Shown here piece by piece: positions 63,201 to 64,000 of a stretch of 64,000 nt of DNA. How positions within the stretch are numbered: the first letter of the stretch is position 1; each line of letters starts with the position of its first letter. The notes beneath the pieces were generated by a model. That model worked only from the letters and a program-made list of their open reading frames with translations, was not told where the DNA came from and searched no databases. Both the position numbers and the translations under genes were made by a program. This stretch comes from Monosiga brevicollis MX1 (lineage: Eukaryota; Opisthokonta; Choanoflagellata; Craspedida; Salpingoecidae): positions 80,840 through 144,839 of the forward strand of contig NW_001865053.1 in NCBI RefSeq assembly GCF_000002865.3. The letters are read 5' to 3'.

Positions 63201-64000
63201 AGAGCACAAAGCTGTGCCAGGTGGTCCAGCACAGCGGCCAGGCGCGCGTCTGTGAGGGGCCCGTGATGTGCAAACACATCTTCAAGCTCGTCCAGTCGCG
63301 TTTGCATAGTCGCTGCCACGTCCATGTACACGAGCACCTCTGTGGTTTGGCGCAGCACGGCCACAGTATCTGATTCCCAGTGCGTCACGGGCTCGGCTAT
63401 GAGATGGCAAAATTCGTTTACGTCATGCTTGGCACGCCAAAAGGCGTCGCTGACCGCCACAGCATCGGCAAACACCAACGTTTCCTCCTCCTCTTGGGTG
63501 GCTGAGTCGGGGGAGGCTGCGGTCCAATTCAAATGCAACGCGTTGAGCAGGTAGTTCGGTGGAGTGCGGCCACCACAAAGTTGGAGCATCCGCGCTGTTA
63601 CGTAGGCGTGAAAACTTTGGCAAAGGTCAAGGCTAGCACCAGCACAAAGCGCTGCTCCGAGTACTTGTTGGTCAACAACAAGGGCTTCAGCCGCATCAAT
63701 CCGGCCTTGGCGCAAGAGCAGCACCATGATGTCAATCGCTGGTTCAAGCACAGCGGCGTCGACGCGAGCCTCAGCCAGCTCGCCAAGGGCCAGCGCAGCC
63801 TCTGCGCTTCGCAGTAAAACGTGCTGGCAGTCTGCAGTTGGCACCGAGCTTTGAGCATGTTTCCGCATCTAAGGACGGCCAGAGTCAAACAGAACATGAG
63901 TGCATGATCGAGACACAAGAGACAAGGCAGTAGAAAATGCCTCAAAGCTTGGTTGGCAAGGCATCGCGAGCGGGAGCATACAATGTCCAGCGCAGCAGCC
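60278..64000 (-). CDS. Large alpha-helical solenoid protein, 5' end off the window (unrecognised)
   Basis: A minus-strand exon from an acceptor at 63869-63870 (CCTTAG) to a stop at 60278 encodes about 1196 residues; a donor at about 63981 (GACATT/GTATGC) shows that at least one more 5' exon continues past 64000. The protein is Leu/Ala-rich with repeated amphipathic helices of 35-45 residues, e.g. AVLDHLAQLCALLPGLARPQ, LTRALQVLAVFITHRAA and LLELLGHPLVDVQTEALRLL, as in HEAT/ARM repeats. Cysteines are scattered and no catalytic motif, signal peptide or membrane helix was seen. Rotatin-like or another HEAT scaffold is possible, but I could not identify the family. Confidence 0.7.

Overview
The window reads as nuclear DNA of a unicellular holozoan, most likely a choanoflagellate such as Monosiga brevicollis (inference; no database was searched). 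Genes carry many short GT-AG introns of roughly 60-250 bases, are closely packed on both strands, and include families shared with animals: an iRhom, an amnionless-like receptor, CEP76, an NSD-type histone methyltransferase and mitochondrial COX5A. CT/GA and GT/CA microsatellites are dense between genes. Two runs of N (7553-7602 and 47881-48164) show a draft assembly.

Layout, left to right: a large low-complexity tyrosine-motif scaffold (-) preceded by a SAM-domain exon set (-) that may be its own 5' end; mevalonate diphosphate decarboxylase (+); an amnionless-like type I membrane protein (-) divergent from an iRhom (+); CEP76 (-) and CCT2 (-); mitochondrial HSP60 (+), head to head with CCT2; a large unrecognised helical protein ending in an SRI-like domain (-); a PPM1A/B-type PP2C phosphatase (+); LENG1 (+); an ankyrin-kinase-PARP fusion (+); an NSD-family PWWP/HMG/PHD/SET methyltransferase (-); NUP54 (+); COX5A (-); eIF3h (+); and the 3' part of a large alpha-solenoid protein (-) that runs off the right edge.

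Most genes are ordinary cellular machinery: two chaperonins, mRNA processing, nuclear pore, translation initiation, respiration and centriole. The strongest candidate for something new is the gene at 39711-44241. Nine exons splice in frame into one 1093-residue protein with ankyrin repeats, a protein kinase domain whose DFG is DFD, and a PARP catalytic domain. Two of its ankyrin exons, with their flanking introns, look recently duplicated. Other points of interest are an iRhom that keeps both catalytic positions but has GISP instead of GxSG, an amnionless-like receptor and a neighbouring scaffold that both carry several YxN motifs, a Nup54 with an FG exon inserted into its folded domain, and tandem HMG boxes in the NSD protein.

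Exon boundaries were read by eye from splice consensus, reading phase and remembered family sequences. Those given for MVD, the amnionless-like gene, iRhom, CCT2, HSP60, PP2C, LENG1, the kinase-PARP gene and eIF3h are phase-consistent. Those for CEP76, the SRI-like gene and parts of the NSD gene are approximate.
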